Under the pieces are notes generated by a model, which made no database searches, was not told where the DNA came from, and worked only from the letters and a program-made list of their open reading frames with translations. The position numbers and the translations under genes are program-made. DNA of 64,000 nucleotides from Marasmius tenuissimus (Eukaryota; Basidiomycota; Agaricomycetes; Agaricales; Marasmiaceae), in the NCBI GenBank assembly GCA_029532415.1, contig JAQOTA010000062.1, positions 186,001 to 250,000 of the forward strand. The letters are read 5' to 3'. Positions 48,455-60,017 of the stretch are shown one piece after another; within the stretch, counting starts at the first letter, position 1, and every line of letters starts with the position of its first letter.

Positions 48455-50824
48455 ATGAAGGACCTCGTTCGGGACTCATTTCTCGGTCAAGCAATCAACA
48501 GCCTTTCTGGAGGTCGTCTTCTGAGCTACGCAGATCAGAGACCGGACTATAAAGTCCCTGCCCGGTATCTCCTTTCACCTCCACTATCTCAAGTCACCAC
48601 CATCGTCAGTACTGTGGAACAAAAGAAATTTGAGTCGAATACAAGCTCTCGGTCGGCAACAGCGTGCCCAACACCTGTACCTCCCGCTCATTTACCTGAT
48701 TCTGGAAAAGATTTGGAAAATGAAGATCTTCCGGACCTCGTCGCTGATCGACTGAGGGACATAGAAAAAAGTGGAGACCCTTACTTGGTGGACTGGGAAG
48801 GCCCCAACGATCCTGACAATCCGAGGTGCGTATCGCTGTCATAACGTCCCCTGTCTTGCCGAGTACTAAGACCAGCTTTCAGAAACTGGTCCACGTTCAA
48901 GAAAGGGTTTGTCGCGTCGTGTATATCACTCCTTACCTTTTCGGGTATGTATTCGCGATTGCTGAATCTGGCTTGATGCTGACGCGGTTTTGCGTCAGTA
49001 TACATTGGTTCCGCGATCTTTACCTCTTCGTTCCCTGGGATCATCTCGCACTTTGGGGTCTCACATACAGAGGCAGTACTTGGCCTGACGCTTTACGTGC
49101 TCGCCTACGGTATTGGCCCTATGTTCCTCACTCCCCTTCAAGAACTGCCATCCTTGGGCAGGAATCCAGTGTATATCATCGGCCTCGCCATCTTCGTACT
49201 TTTCAACATACCCATCGTTGAAGCCAAGAATAACTCGACCATCTTGGCCTTCCGATTCTTGACTGGGTTCGTTGGTAGCCCCGCTTTGGCGACTGGAGTG
49301 AGTATCTTTAGATATAGTCTCGCGTCGCTTTATACTGATACTGTCTCGCCAGGGCGCGTCTATGGCCGATATCTTCGAAGGTCGAAAAGTTCCGTATATG
49401 ATGGGCATATGGTCACTTGGGGCCGTCGCGGGTCCTATCCGTAAGTTTTGGTCAACCATGCTTAAAAACGTGACACAACTCTAACTTTTCCCTTCACGAT
49501 TCCTCAGTGGGTCCCGTCATTGTAAGTCACCTGTCTATCCCATCATACTCTCTGAAATCTGAACACTTCCCTCTTAGGGTGGATTTGCCGCGCAAGCGAA
49601 AGACTGGAGATGGCCCATATACGAACTGATGTGGATCTCGGCGTTTGCTCTCGGGTTCCTCTCGATCTTCTTGCCAGAAACTATGGCGGAAAATATCCTC
49701 TTGAAACGAGCGAAAAGACTCCGGAAACTTACGGGCAACCCGCATCTTCGTAGCCAGAGCGAGTTGGATCAGGCGGCGATGTCCAAGAAGGAGATAGCCT
49801 ATGAGTCCTTGGTGCGACCATTGCTGTTGACCACCGAGCCTGCGGTCTTGTTCTCGAACATTTACATTGGGCTTGTTTGTGAGTCTCTCATTTATCAATA
49901 ATCTTGGAGAAGCCCATCCTGACGAACTGGCCCTCTTTGTGCAGACTCTGTGTTCTACCTCTGGGTATGTCTCTCCCCTCGCTCCTTCGATCAACAACGT
50001 GTGACATTGACGTATTTATTTGCAGTTTGAAGCTTTCCCCCTCGTCTTCAACGAGATATATCATATGAACCTTGGGGTTGGGAGTCTTCCCTTCTTGTCT
50101 TTCATCGTCTCTGCGACCGTCACTTACACCGCATACTGTCTATACCGTGAGTGTTCCGCTCCGAATATTGAAACGCTAACAGGCTGACCCTGGTTTTCTA
50201 GTAAAATACCACCTTGAGCCCCGCTCTGACAGAGACCCAGAAATGGCTGCAGAGGCTCGTCTGGAGATTGGTTTGATTGCGAGCGTCTTCATACCCATCT
50301 CGCTATTAATGTTCGGATGGACCTCGAGGGAGTCGGTACATTGGTGAGCTCGTCTTTTTTGGATCGACTTGACACAAACGCTAACTTTGCCTCGAAACCT
50401 TAGGATTGCACCGGTCATAGCTGCAGCGCTATACCTTCCTGGGATCTTCCTCACCTTCCAATCCATCCTCGTATATCTCACTGTCACGTACCCCAAGTAC
50501 GCAGGATCAGTCTTGGCCAGCAACGATTTATTCAGGTAAGTTTCTCAGTGAACCGTGGTAAGGCGTGAACCCAGACTTATCGTCCCTCGAAGATCTTCAA
50601 TGGCCAGTGTGTTCCCTCTATTCGGAACGGCGTTCTTCCGCAATCTAGGATTGGGACCGGGGTCCTCGCTACTTGCTGGTATCTCGATACTACTCATGGT
50701 CGCCTTCTTCGTGAGTCGCTTCCCTGTTCGCAAAAATCTACTGTTCATTCATGCCATCCTCCCCGCATAGGCTCTTATTCGTTATGGGCACATCCTTAGG
50801 GCTCGCTCGCGGTATGCGGAGTAA
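48455..50824 (+). CDS. Major facilitator superfamily exporter (DHA1 type)
   Basis: About nine exons; exon 1 is 48455-48825 and exon 2 starts at 48883. A polar N-terminus of about 120 residues ends in YLVDWEGPNDPDNPRNWS, the hallmark entry to the first helix of fungal drug:H+ antiporters. A degenerate motif A (TPLQELPSLGRNPVY) follows helix 2. Helix 5 carries the antiporter motif C-like sequence AGPILGPVIGGFA, preceded by ASMADIFEGRK. The second half has FYLWFEAFPLVFNEIY and the final helices RNLGLGPGSSLLAGISILLMVAFF. Twelve membrane spans can be counted. Known for the family: proton-driven export of small molecules or polyamines at the plasma membrane (Tpo1/Flu1 relatives). The substrate cannot be inferred. 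Stop TAA 50822-50824. Confidence 0.88.
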
Positions 50825-51320
50825 AGAAGGTTACCCCACCTTGCTGCGAATTATGATCACGAACGAAAACTTCACGCCAATATGTAGCCTTTATAATTGG
50901 ATTGCAGCAGATATCATTAGAGGGTAGATACTAGACGCAGTGTATTTTTATTGGTTTTCACGCATTAATCAATCGGGCCAGCGACTTGAAACTTTTGATT
51001 ACTTGGAACATAAGACCTCGCAGACCGTTGCGACATTTCTCCGCGTTGCACTCTTGCTTATTTTAGCGGTCCTCTGAACTTGGTGACAGATGTAAAAAAG
51101 GAATCAGAGCCAAGGTGTGGTCCAAGGCACCTTCCGCTGAGTCGTCAAGCTTTACTTTTTCAATTCCATGGCCCCTTTATTCAATGCGGGCAACAACTCG
51201 TCAAACGAGTGGCACGCGCTGTACATGGAGAATGATGTCCGTCGAGAAAAATGTCAACTATGTAACCCCTACAGCTACTTATTCGTTGCGTACGACCTAG
51301 TTAGGAGGACGTCGACGCCT
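50825..51320. other. Intergenic between convergent genes
   Basis: 496 bp, nothing recognised. Confidence 0.4.
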
Positions 51321-52883
51321 CTAAATGATTAGTTCGTGGTCGAAGGCCCATTCGTGATATAGAAGTTTGATACGATTACCGGACCAATACTGGGGAATAG
51401 AAACCAGGATTCGTGAGTAGGAGAAACAAATTCCATGACTTGTGAGCGACTTACATCTTCTCCACGGACAACTAGCAACCCCTTAGCTAATGCCAGAGGC
51501 ATTGCTTCCCTAACAGCGGTTGCCACCAACTCGCAGTAGTTCTCACTGAAATCCTCTGACTCATTCTCTGGCAAGAACATTGACGAGATTTCCACGAGGA
51601 CAAAAAGCCGACGGAAGGTGGGTATCGATGCGGCCGCTGTAGCCAATCCCTTGTCGAGATTTCCCCACTCCTTCAAATTGCGCAAGTCCAGTACATCCTG
51701 GCTAGAGTTGAGATCAAGATCGATGGCTAAGACTATTTCCTCGAGAGCTGAGTGAGCCTGTAGTCCGGGTATGAGAGCGAGGAGTTGAGAGAGGCCGTTG
51801 GCGGGTTCGAGTCCTGATTCGTGTTGCGATATGAGAATGAGCTGTCTCAACTCACGGAGGTGATAAAAGTGGGAAGCAGGAAATTCTGATCATCATTATC
51901 GGAGTTAGTACGACACTATAGCTACCTTGAAATGAGTGGCCCTCACCGATAACTTCGTTATTATAAGATCCCAGCGTCAAATGCCGAAGGGAAGAGCCAG
52001 CAGAGACGATGAGTTGCTCGAATAATGGTTTCGCCGATGGACTGACTCCGTGATAACCGTAGAGATAGTTTCGGACTACGACCAGCGAGTGCAGACTCGA
52101 GAGGTCTACTGCAGCGCTCAACAGCCAAGAGAGAATGTCCCTTCTGAGTTCGGTATGGTAAAGAACCAGTGAGGACAATGGCCAGGTCCTATGTGGGAGG
52201 TTTTGCGGATGATTGACAAGACCATTCTCACGGTACGTATCGGTTTCTACGTCGAGGGCTCCAGTGGAGGTGAGGGACAGATTAACTAGTGCTCCGGGGA
52301 TGCTGGACAGGTAGAGTAGTAGGTCCTCAGGCTTTACGAATTCGACATTTCCGAGCCGAACTGATTGAACACCTCCTGCAGACGATGCAAGCTGCTCGAG
52401 GAAGGCGATATGAGGTGTTAAATCCGCGATTTTTGAGTCCCATGCAAGGCTGCTCAAGGCCAGACTTTGGACATGGGTCAGTCCTCGGCCTAACTCTTCT
52501 GCGTCTTCAACCTCCCAGGCTTCCCAACGTGGGCCATCCCGTGTAATAGGCTCCTCCTCCTCCTCCCCACGATCCGACCTCTCGGAGTCCGAGTCCGAGT
52601 CGCCACTATGACTGTCAGAGTTCCGCGCGGCGGTGAGGGTAATGTGAGTTATGAAGGGGACAAGATGAGGTGATTCCTTGCAGCGGGCAATCCATCCTCT
52701 CGACTCCTCCTTGGTAGTCGATATATGGATTTCTCGGAAGATGTAAGGCCGAGAAATGGAGCACCATAATCGTGCCACGAGAGCACATTTTTTGATCGTC
52801 TGTCGAAATCCTCCATCGCCCCTTGCCACGAAATCGAGAACGACAGCCAAAAGTTCGGGAGGGAGAGGGAACGTTGAGGACAT
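51321..52883 (-). CDS. F-box/LRR-like protein, 478 aa
   Basis: Three exons: 52883-51947, 51885-51455, 51389-51321 (1437 nt). The N-terminus LPPELLAVVLDFVARGD...KCALVARLWCSISRPYIFREIHI is F-box-like. An acidic Ser/Asp run (SGDSDSDSERSDRGEEEEE) follows, then leucine-rich segments (HVQSLALSSLAW, GVQSVRLGNVEFV, LVNLSLTST, LSSLVLYHTELRR, SLRHLTLGSYNNEV, LRQLILISQHES). The last exon (YWSGNRIKLLYHEW...) was found by matching the truncated paralogue downstream; without that intron an alternative end at 51329 is open. Likely an SCF-type adaptor by family, but Skp1 binding is unproven. Agaricomycetes carry many such genes. Confidence 0.8.
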
Positions 52884-53960
52884 GATGGTCGGCGGTAGGA
52901 AATGTCTTGATGTAAACTTCCAGCCTCGAGCTTTTATGTGTCTAATTAAGTGGCCGTGTGGCGCAGTGTTTCAGGTGAGCGCTCGTCAAACGGACCCTGG
53001 CCATGTGTTGTGTAAATCAGTGTATGGCGATGAGCATAGCAGCTCATATTTTTCAACTTCACAGCACATGTATCAGCTTGAGGCCTTGAAGGGAACAGAA
53101 TGCCAAGCCCAACCCACTGTACCTGGACGCCAATTTCATTGAAATAAGTATCGAAGGCATTTAAGCGCCCGTTGTGGCGTTAGGATCTACAGGGATCTAC
53201 GGTGCAAGTTCATGATGATTTGCGGCGTGTCATACTGCTCATAAACACTCGAAGATCTACTCAAGAAATATACATATCTTTTAGCGAGGAGTAGCACAGT
53301 CATGTACCGGTCAGTGACACAAGATCAGTCAATGACACAACTGACTTTTTTGTATCTTACACTGGTTGGATCATCTCCAAATATTAATCCAAGGCGGGTA
53401 CATGTATCCTCCATCTTCTGTTACTATTTCTAGGACGATACGAGTACAGGAAAATATTCAGATAAATGAATACCAGATTTTTCGGGGCTGTTTTGAGGCC
53501 AGGGAAGGCAATTCAGGTACCTGAACCTTCTGGTTTGGGATAGGTACTATAATAACACTATAAACCATAATCTTGGCCCTTTTTTGTTTGCTTGTAGTGT
53601 AGAAGCCTTCGTTTCATGAAGTGTACCTCTTCCCCCACCAGAATTTGGCGTATTGATGGGAAATTCCCACCCGCCAAAACCTGTGTCAAATTCCCTGATT
53701 TCACTGTTCGCAATGGCATGGCCGTTCATCCTTTTGAAGTAGCATTGTAACTACCCATATTGTATACTAAAGGGTATATCAACATTATGAGCCACCCATA
53801 ATGGTGAAAAATATCGTTTTATCGGTTATATAAACATTTGTGTCATTGACCGGTAGATGACTGTAGTCAACTAGTTCCTCAGTGGCGATGGTGGTTGAGG
53901 AAAACGTTAACACTGTAACCCGCAGGGTCCACAGCCATTCGATGTGTAGTACGATCTGAC
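52884..53960. other. 1.1-kb intergenic region between LRR paralogues
   Basis: No gene; only short frames. A/T-richer than the flanks. Confidence 0.4.
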
Positions 53961-54508
53961 CTAAATAATCGGCCCACGGCCGAAGACCCACTCTCCATAC
54001 GGCGACTTGCAACGGGATCCAGACCAAAACTGAATAACAAAAACAACAGCAGTCGTGAGTTGGAGAAACAAAGGCTACTGCTAGAGAGCAACTTACACCT
54101 CCACCCCGAACGACCAACATTTTTCTGACCAGCAACCGAGGCATTGCTTCTCTAATATCGTTCGCCGCCAACTCGGGGCAATTCGCTCGGGGATCGTCTG
54201 GTTCATCCTCATCGTCTGAGAGGATTGATGCGCTGATTTCCACGTGGACGAAAAGCCGGCGGAAAGTAGGTATCGATGCTATTGCTGCATCCAACTCCCT
54301 ATCGAGAGTCTCCCACTGCAGACCCTGAATGGCTCCAGGGCAGCATTCGAGGGCTGAGACTATTTCCTCGAGAGCTGGATGCTGTTCTATTCCGGGTAAG
54401 AGGGCAAGAATTTGAGGGATGGTGCCAAGGACGGTGAATTCCGCTGGCGAGTCGTAACAACCTTCCGATATGAGGACGAGTTCTCTCAGCTCATGAAGAT
54501 GACGAAGG
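53961..54508 (-). pseudogene. C-terminal part of an F-box/LRR paralogue, cut by retrotransposon 2
   Basis: Two exons, 54508-54096 and 54029-53961, align with the last two exons of the 51321-52883 gene (LRELVLIS..., IASIPTFRRLFVHVEISAS, REAMPRLLVRKMLVVRGGG, FWSGSRC...EW). The coding frame is still open but stops at the first base of the LTR at 54509, so the N-terminal two thirds are separated by at least 9.5 kb of inserted DNA, or lost. Confidence 0.8.
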
Positions 54509-54637
54509 TGTAACGGGGATTTACATATTTATTCATATTCCCACGATACCTAGTATTTAAGGCCCTCGATCGCTAATTACTCTCATCTTTTACCTTTACC
54601 ATCGCCACTACTTACTCTCTGGGTACATAACTTATCA
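54509..54637 (+). repeat. 5' LTR of element 2 (right limit uncertain)
   Basis: Starts TGTAAC; the best CA end before the leader is at 54637 (TTATCA followed by GTGG), but 54650 is also possible because the 3' LTR needed for comparison is outside the window. Confidence 0.5.
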
Positions 54638-54776
54638 GTGGTCTAATACAAACCCTGGTCAAGCTTATCGTGCCTGCGCGAGTTAGGCGTACTGGTGAGA
54701 TCCATCTTACAATTTTTTAAGCTTACAGTTTTTACACCGCAGATTTTTACCCACCGACGTCGTCGATATCACCATC

Positions 54777-57700
54777 ATGATATCAACGACCACTACGAGG
54801 GCGAAAGGGAAGGCCCGCAAAGAGGAGACACATTCTTCAGAACCCGGTCCTTCCAGAATCCCTATATTCACTGGATCTACTCCCGACAGCCGCTCAGGCC
54901 GACCATCAGGGTCAGCCCAACCTCAGTCGACACCGTCGACCACACAAGCCGTACCGACCCAGAGCCCGCAGTCCATTTCTGCGACAATAGCTCCGGGTTC
55001 GGTACTAGTTGACCCCCAGTCGACCAATTCTCCTGTAGCGCCAGCTGCACAGCAATCCACTTCTTCTGGTGATTCGTCCACCAGACCACAGGCGACTAGT
55101 ACGCCTCATAACACCCTGGCGAGTGCATCTAGCGCTTTCGAGGCATCTTCAGGATCACTCTCGAGCGACTCCTCCATCTTTGGCCGACTCTCGGATTCGG
55201 ATCGAAAGGTGGTATCGGAGACAGAAGGATCTTGGAGAAATCCTACCCGGAAACAGTGGTTACCGGCAAGATCGACAACGTCCCCCTCCAGGGACTTTGA
55301 ACGTAGTTCTAAGTATAGTACACCTGTACAATACCGTTCTTCAACGTCACCGTTGACTAACAATGATGATTCATTGAGCACTAATCCATTTGAGAGCACT
55401 CAATTGAGAAATGCGAGAATTTCCAGCTCGCAAGATAGTTCAACGCCGCAGGCGTCAATTAGGAGACCCACAGAGACTCCTGATACTAGTCCAGAAGGAA
55501 CTGCCAGACCCGGAAGAAATTCAGAAGCACGCCCATCTTCAGCGGCTGCCCAAGAATCTTTCGAAGAATTCTACGATAGACTCAGAAGAATGTACATACT
55601 ACAATTTGTACGCTCAAGGGATCTATCACAATACAGCACTACAGACATTCCTCCACAACGAATAGTGATGGATGGAAATGAGTTCTATTCGCCAGAATTT
55701 CCGCTGGTACGGATGTCAACATTTGACATTACCCCTGAAGACATGAATTATGTCCGAGAACGATATGTTGAACCGTTCGGACCACACGATCAGATCCGTG
55801 GTCGTCAACGACCTCTAATGCACTCCTCGAGACCGAGGGGTAACATAGACTCTGGAAACGGAGACCCCGATCCTGGATCTTCAGATAGTTCTGAGGATGA
55901 CAACAGGGATAGGAGGTCTCTCAGACGACCTAATAATAGGGACAACCGCGGAAGAGAATCTTCCCAACCTGGAGGTGGAGGCGGAGGAGCCCCTCCGCCA
56001 CAACCACCCTCTGGCGGCAATGGTCCGTCAGACAGTGATAATGACCCAGACCAGACGGATTCTGAGAACGAATCCAACTCAAGAAATCGGCGAGGATCGT
56101 TCAAGCGTGAATCAGACTCACCCAAACCCGCTGTGTTCGGCCAACAACGCTATACATCAGTAGATAGCACATTCAATGCAAAAGAAACGTTTGCGTATGA
56201 CCCTAAACCTGTGTCCCAAGTGGAATTACTGAGGGCAGCTTTTCAACGCTTTGAGGACTTGATAATTTATCAACTCCTCGGGGCTAGTGTGAATGATGCG
56301 GCAGCAGCCAATCTCCGCAAAAACCTCTTGCAATCAATCCCCAAGCCGGATTACTATTATGGGGACAACAACGACTACGTTACCTTCGACGAATGGGTGA
56401 GAACCCTAGTACGATGGTTAGCGTTAGCGGGACTTGTTGGATCAGAGACCCGATGGAGTTCAACTAAGAATGACTGGGTACTCACATCGATTGATATTCA
56501 GCGCACCAACGTTGTGGGTACACTGTTGAAAGGCGATGCCGCAATATGGTATGCCGATTATGTTGAAGCCATTCCCGACAGATTCGACAGGGACAATCCC
56601 TACAAAGGAAGAATGACCTTTATGGAGGTCATTAGTGGCTTATACAGGCGATTCATCCATGATGCATCGCTCACTCACGTCGCCGAGAAACTAAAGGACG
56701 TCCGATACACCGTTTCAGGTGGTGCTAAAGGCGTATTTAGTGCAATGATCCGGTATGCAAAATGCATGCCTAGTCCCCCGGACCCATACAGCTTCAAACA
56801 GCAGCTGTTATTGAAGCTGCCAGAATCAATGGTCGATGACATGACCGATATACACTATGTGACTGCGGAAGCATCCTCGGTCAACGATATTATGCAAGCC
56901 GCACTGGCTTGTGAGAGAAGTTTCAACGCTAAAAAGTATTATCAGCGTCTGAAAGAAGAAAACAAGCGTGCTCGTAAGAGACGCTCACGCTCACGCTCCC
57001 GTGAGCGCAAGAAGAACAAAGAAAGGGAAAGGAGACGTTCACCGTCCCCAAAACGACTGCAGAAGGTTGATGGTCACAGATACCAAGTCAAAGGGCACTA
57101 TCCCAAAGATACGGGGCGTGCCAACGGATACCAGAGGTTTCCTCGTCGAGATTCTGAGAGAAAACCATTCAACAGGGATGGCAACTTCTCTAGGGACAAG
57201 AAATATGAGTCCCCAAAGCCAAAGATGTTCAATATGGTTGATACAAAAGGCAAACCGTTACTTAATTCCAAAGGGAAAGCGCGTCTATTTCATATGACGG
57301 AGGTTTCCGAGGATGAGGGACGAGATTCGGGGGCCGAAGATCAAAACTCATCATCGGACAATGAACAAATGGCCGCAATAAACTCAGAGTCTGACGCTGA
57401 GTGTACAGATAATGAACTAGACCCCTGGGGCGGTTCCCAATATTCAAGCGACGCGGGGGAGCGCCTTGGGTATATGAATGAAGGAAGCTCGAGTTATGAA
57501 CGGTTCGCATCCATGAGAGACGAATCAGAAAGTGATTATGAGCATGAAAGTGAGGCCAATGACGGACTCACCGATGACGAAGCCTATGAAGAAATCTATC
57601 GATTGAACTTCACAGAGTATCTCCGTACCATGAAAGTGGAAGAACATGGAATTCACGCCACTCTGAATGCTGAAAAAGTCAGAATTCCCAACACTGGTAA

Positions 57701-58250
57701 ACGACCAAAGCGCACTGCAGAGGATAACCGATGTCTATCGGCATTAATTGAAGTCAATGGCCTTCGTGCCTTTGCACTTTTTGATAGTGGAAGCACATCT
57801 GATGCAATAAGTCCGGATTTTGCGCGTCAATCAAAAATTCGAGTTTTCCAGCTCGAAAACCCTGTTACCTTGCAGCTGGGAACGAAGGGAAGCCGGTCCA
57901 AAATCAATCATGGATGTATAACATCCTATAAACTCTCAACCTCCGAGAGGACAATAGAATCGAAAACGTACTTCGATATTGCGAATGTAGATCGTTACGA
58001 TGCGGTTATTGGGACCGTGTTCATGCGACGGCACGGAATTTCTCTTCATTTTGAGGACAACTCGATACGAGTAAGAGGGAAGGTCATCCCTTCACTCTCA
58101 GAGGGGGAGGAAGTGAGGGAGTTAGCTCGCAGATACTCGAAACGAGTGTCCACAAAGTACGAAATACCTGACAAGAAAGAGATAGACGTTAAAGCTCGCC
58201 CAGTAGCTTATGGAATCTCAAATAACTTGCTCAAACGAAATGGGAAATGA
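54777..58250 (+). CDS. Gag-protease polyprotein of element 2, 1157 aa
   Basis: ATG at 54777-54779. Residues 1-460 are Ser/Thr/Pro-rich and disordered. A capsid-like helical domain lies at about 475-725 (QVELLRAAFQRFEDLIIYQ, FDEWVRTLVRWLALAG, GDAAIWYADYVEAIPDRF, YRRFIHDASLTHVAEKLKDV). No CCHC knuckle is present; instead an Arg/Ser-rich basic stretch (KRARKRRSRSRSRERKKNK) may bind RNA. After an acidic spacer the aspartic protease follows (LFDSGSTSDAISPDFA, VIGTVFMRRHGI). The frame ends at a single TGA (58248-58250) and pol continues in the same frame. Confidence 0.88.
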   Translation: MISTTTTRAKGKARKEETHSSEPGPSRIPIFTGSTPDSRSGRPSGSAQPQSTPSTTQAVPTQSPQSISATIAPGSVLVDPQSTNSPVAPAAQQSTSSGDSSTRPQATSTPHNTLASASSAFEASSGSLSSDSSIFGRLSDSDRKVVSETEGSWRNPTRKQWLPARSTTSPSRDFERSSKYSTPVQYRSSTSPLTNNDDSLSTNPFESTQLRNARISSSQDSSTPQASIRRPTETPDTSPEGTARPGRNSEARPSSAAAQESFEEFYDRLRRMYILQFVRSRDLSQYSTTDIPPQRIVMDGNEFYSPEFPLVRMSTFDITPEDMNYVRERYVEPFGPHDQIRGRQRPLMHSSRPRGNIDSGNGDPDPGSSDSSEDDNRDRRSLRRPNNRDNRGRESSQPGGGGGGAPPPQPPSGGNGPSDSDNDPDQTDSENESNSRNRRGSFKRESDSPKPAVFGQQRYTSVDSTFNAKETFAYDPKPVSQVELLRAAFQRFEDLIIYQLLGASVNDAAAANLRKNLLQSIPKPDYYYGDNNDYVTFDEWVRTLVRWLALAGLVGSETRWSSTKNDWVLTSIDIQRTNVVGTLLKGDAAIWYADYVEAIPDRFDRDNPYKGRMTFMEVISGLYRRFIHDASLTHVAEKLKDVRYTVSGGAKGVFSAMIRYAKCMPSPPDPYSFKQQLLLKLPESMVDDMTDIHYVTAEASSVNDIMQAALACERSFNAKKYYQRLKEENKRARKRRSRSRSRERKKNKERERRRSPSPKRLQKVDGHRYQVKGHYPKDTGRANGYQRFPRRDSERKPFNRDGNFSRDKKYESPKPKMFNMVDTKGKPLLNSKGKARLFHMTEVSEDEGRDSGAEDQNSSSDNEQMAAINSESDAECTDNELDPWGGSQYSSDAGERLGYMNEGSSSYERFASMRDESESDYEHESEANDGLTDDEAYEEIYRLNFTEYLRTMKVEEHGIHATLNAEKVRIPNTGKRPKRTAEDNRCLSALIEVNGLRAFALFDSGSTSDAISPDFARQSKIRVFQLENPVTLQLGTKGSRSKINHGCITSYKLSTSERTIESKTYFDIANVDRYDAVIGTVFMRRHGISLHFEDNSIRVRGKVIPSLSEGEEVRELARRYSKRVSTKYEIPDKKEIDVKARPVAYGISNNLLKRNGK

Positions 58251-58253
58251 CTA
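58248..58253 (+). promoter_or_regulatory. Candidate stop-codon readthrough site TGA-CTA
   Basis: Only stop between gag-protease and pol; the same frame continues over 1.7 kb. UGA followed by CUA is the best-known readthrough context and is documented in the basidiomycete Ustilago maydis for host genes. The alternative is a CGA-to-TGA mutation. Confidence 0.5.
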
Positions 58254-60017
58254 GATGGTAGTAACAATGCCCGTTCAGACAGGGTTGAACCACCTTGGTC
58301 TTCGAAACAAGCAACCATTGACGAGGTTGCAGAAACCCCAGAAAATAAAGAAACTAGATTGAATAGACACTTACCGGTACTTCTGGGACCGGAAGACAGA
58401 ATTACCGTTGACGATATGATAAATATCATCGACCAAGTTAGCTCGGGAAAGTACGAGAATGAAAATTATAACCGAGACTTACACGAGGTGGAAGAACTCG
58501 TGAATGAATTCAATTACCACCTTGGGGTACCAGATACGGAACCCAAAACACCGAGCGCTAGACTTCCTATTAGGGAAGCGCTCAATTCGAGTGCCGAGTT
58601 ATTTCAAAACCGACTCGACATGGCTGAAACCATCAGTGGCAAGAAATTGTCGGAAGAAGACATACCTCGGTTGCGAGAGCAATGGCTGGAGGCATGCAAG
58701 GATATAATGAGTGGGGTACCTGAAAGATTACCCCCATATCGTGAGATAAATCATACTATCCCGCTAATAGATCCAAGTAAGAAATACAAGTCTTACACAC
58801 CCCGATGCCCAGACTCTCTTCGGGAGAAGCTATCTGAGAAGATAGCACGATATACACGTGCAGGCTGGTGGGAGCCACGAGCCGTCAGTTCAGCATCTCC
58901 AATGCTTTGCATAGCAAAGAAAGATGGTGGCTTACGCACCACAGTTGATTGCCGTGAAAGGAACACCAATACAGAGAGAGACGTGACTCCTCTTCCCGAC
59001 CAAGACCGTGTGCGGATGCAGACCGCTAGTGCCAAGTTCAGATCTAAGATAGATCTGTCTGATGCGTACGAACAAGTACGCATAGTTGCCGAAGATGTGG
59101 TTAAAACCGCATTCTCAACAATAAATGGGACTTTTGTTAGTCACGTAATGCAACAAGGTGATACAAACGCACCTTCAACTTTCCAAAGACTCATGAACAC
59201 GATATTTCGAGATTATATCGGCGTGTTCATGCACGTATATCTCGATGATATCTTCGTCTTTAGCGAGACCGTGGAGGATCATGAGAAACACCTTGGGCTA
59301 GTGTTCGATAAACTACGAGAGCAGCATCTATACCTGAAATCAAGTAAGGTGGAGCTGTATGCAGCTGTCATGGACTGTTTAGGCCATGTACTAGATGACC
59401 AAGGCCTACATGCCGACGGTGACAAGTTGAGTAAGATCCGGGACTGGAGAAAGCCCCGGGACTACAATGATATCCAGAAATTTCTCGGATTAGTAAATTA
59501 TCTGGCACCGTACCTGCCGGACATATCATCGTACACGACCCCGCTGTCAGAAATGAACAGCAATAGTCAACCATTCTTTTGGAGGCCCCTGCATGATGTG
59601 TGCTTTCAGAATATCAAGAACTTGTGTTGCAAAACTCCGGTATTAAAACCGATAGACACCCGTAACCCAGAACCAATCTGGGTAATATGTGATGCATCAG
59701 TTTCAGGCATTGGAGCTATGTACGGACAAGGACCCACCTGGCAAACGTGCCGCCCGGCAGGTTTCATGTCCAAAAAGTTTACCAATGCTCAACGAAATTA
59801 CCGAGTCTTTGAGCTCGAAACGTTAGCAATTCTTGAAGCCCTCCTGAAATGGGAGGATAAGTTGATTGGCTACAAGATTAACGTGGTCACTGACCACCAA
59901 GCGCTTGAGTTTTTCCAAACTCAGAAGAAGCTATCAGCTCGTCAAATCCGTTGGATGGAATACTTGTCACGGTTTGACCTGACAATATCCTACATCAAGG
60001 GAATAACCAATCGGGTT
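58251..60017 (+). CDS. RT-RNase H part of pol, element 2 (3' end cut by element 3)
   Basis: In frame with gag-protease after one TGA and open throughout; there is no ATG at its start. A linker (58251-58700) is followed by RT: PRCPDSLREKLSEKI, SSASPMLCIAKKDGGLRTTVDCRERN, FRSKIDLSDAYEQVRI, QQGDTNAPSTFQRLMN, catalytic YLDDIFVF, CLGHVLDDQGLHAD, FLGLVNYLAPYLPD. RNase H follows with VICDASVSGIGAM, FELETLAILEAL and VVTDHQALEFF. Coding sequence is lost at 60017, where the LTR of element 3 begins. If translated at all, it would need readthrough of the TGA or internal initiation. Confidence 0.88.

Larger units (their letters stand above)
54509..60017 (+). mobile_element. Ty3/gypsy retrotransposon 2, 5' part, interrupted by element 3
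   Basis: Begins with an LTR (TGTAACGGGG at 54509). Contains gag-protease and RT/RNase H in one frame. At 60017, within the RNase H end (KGITN, where ADALSR should follow), another LTR starts. The integrase and 3' LTR must lie beyond the right edge. Inserted in the LRR paralogue with possible target bases GAAGG at the left. Confidence 0.9.
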
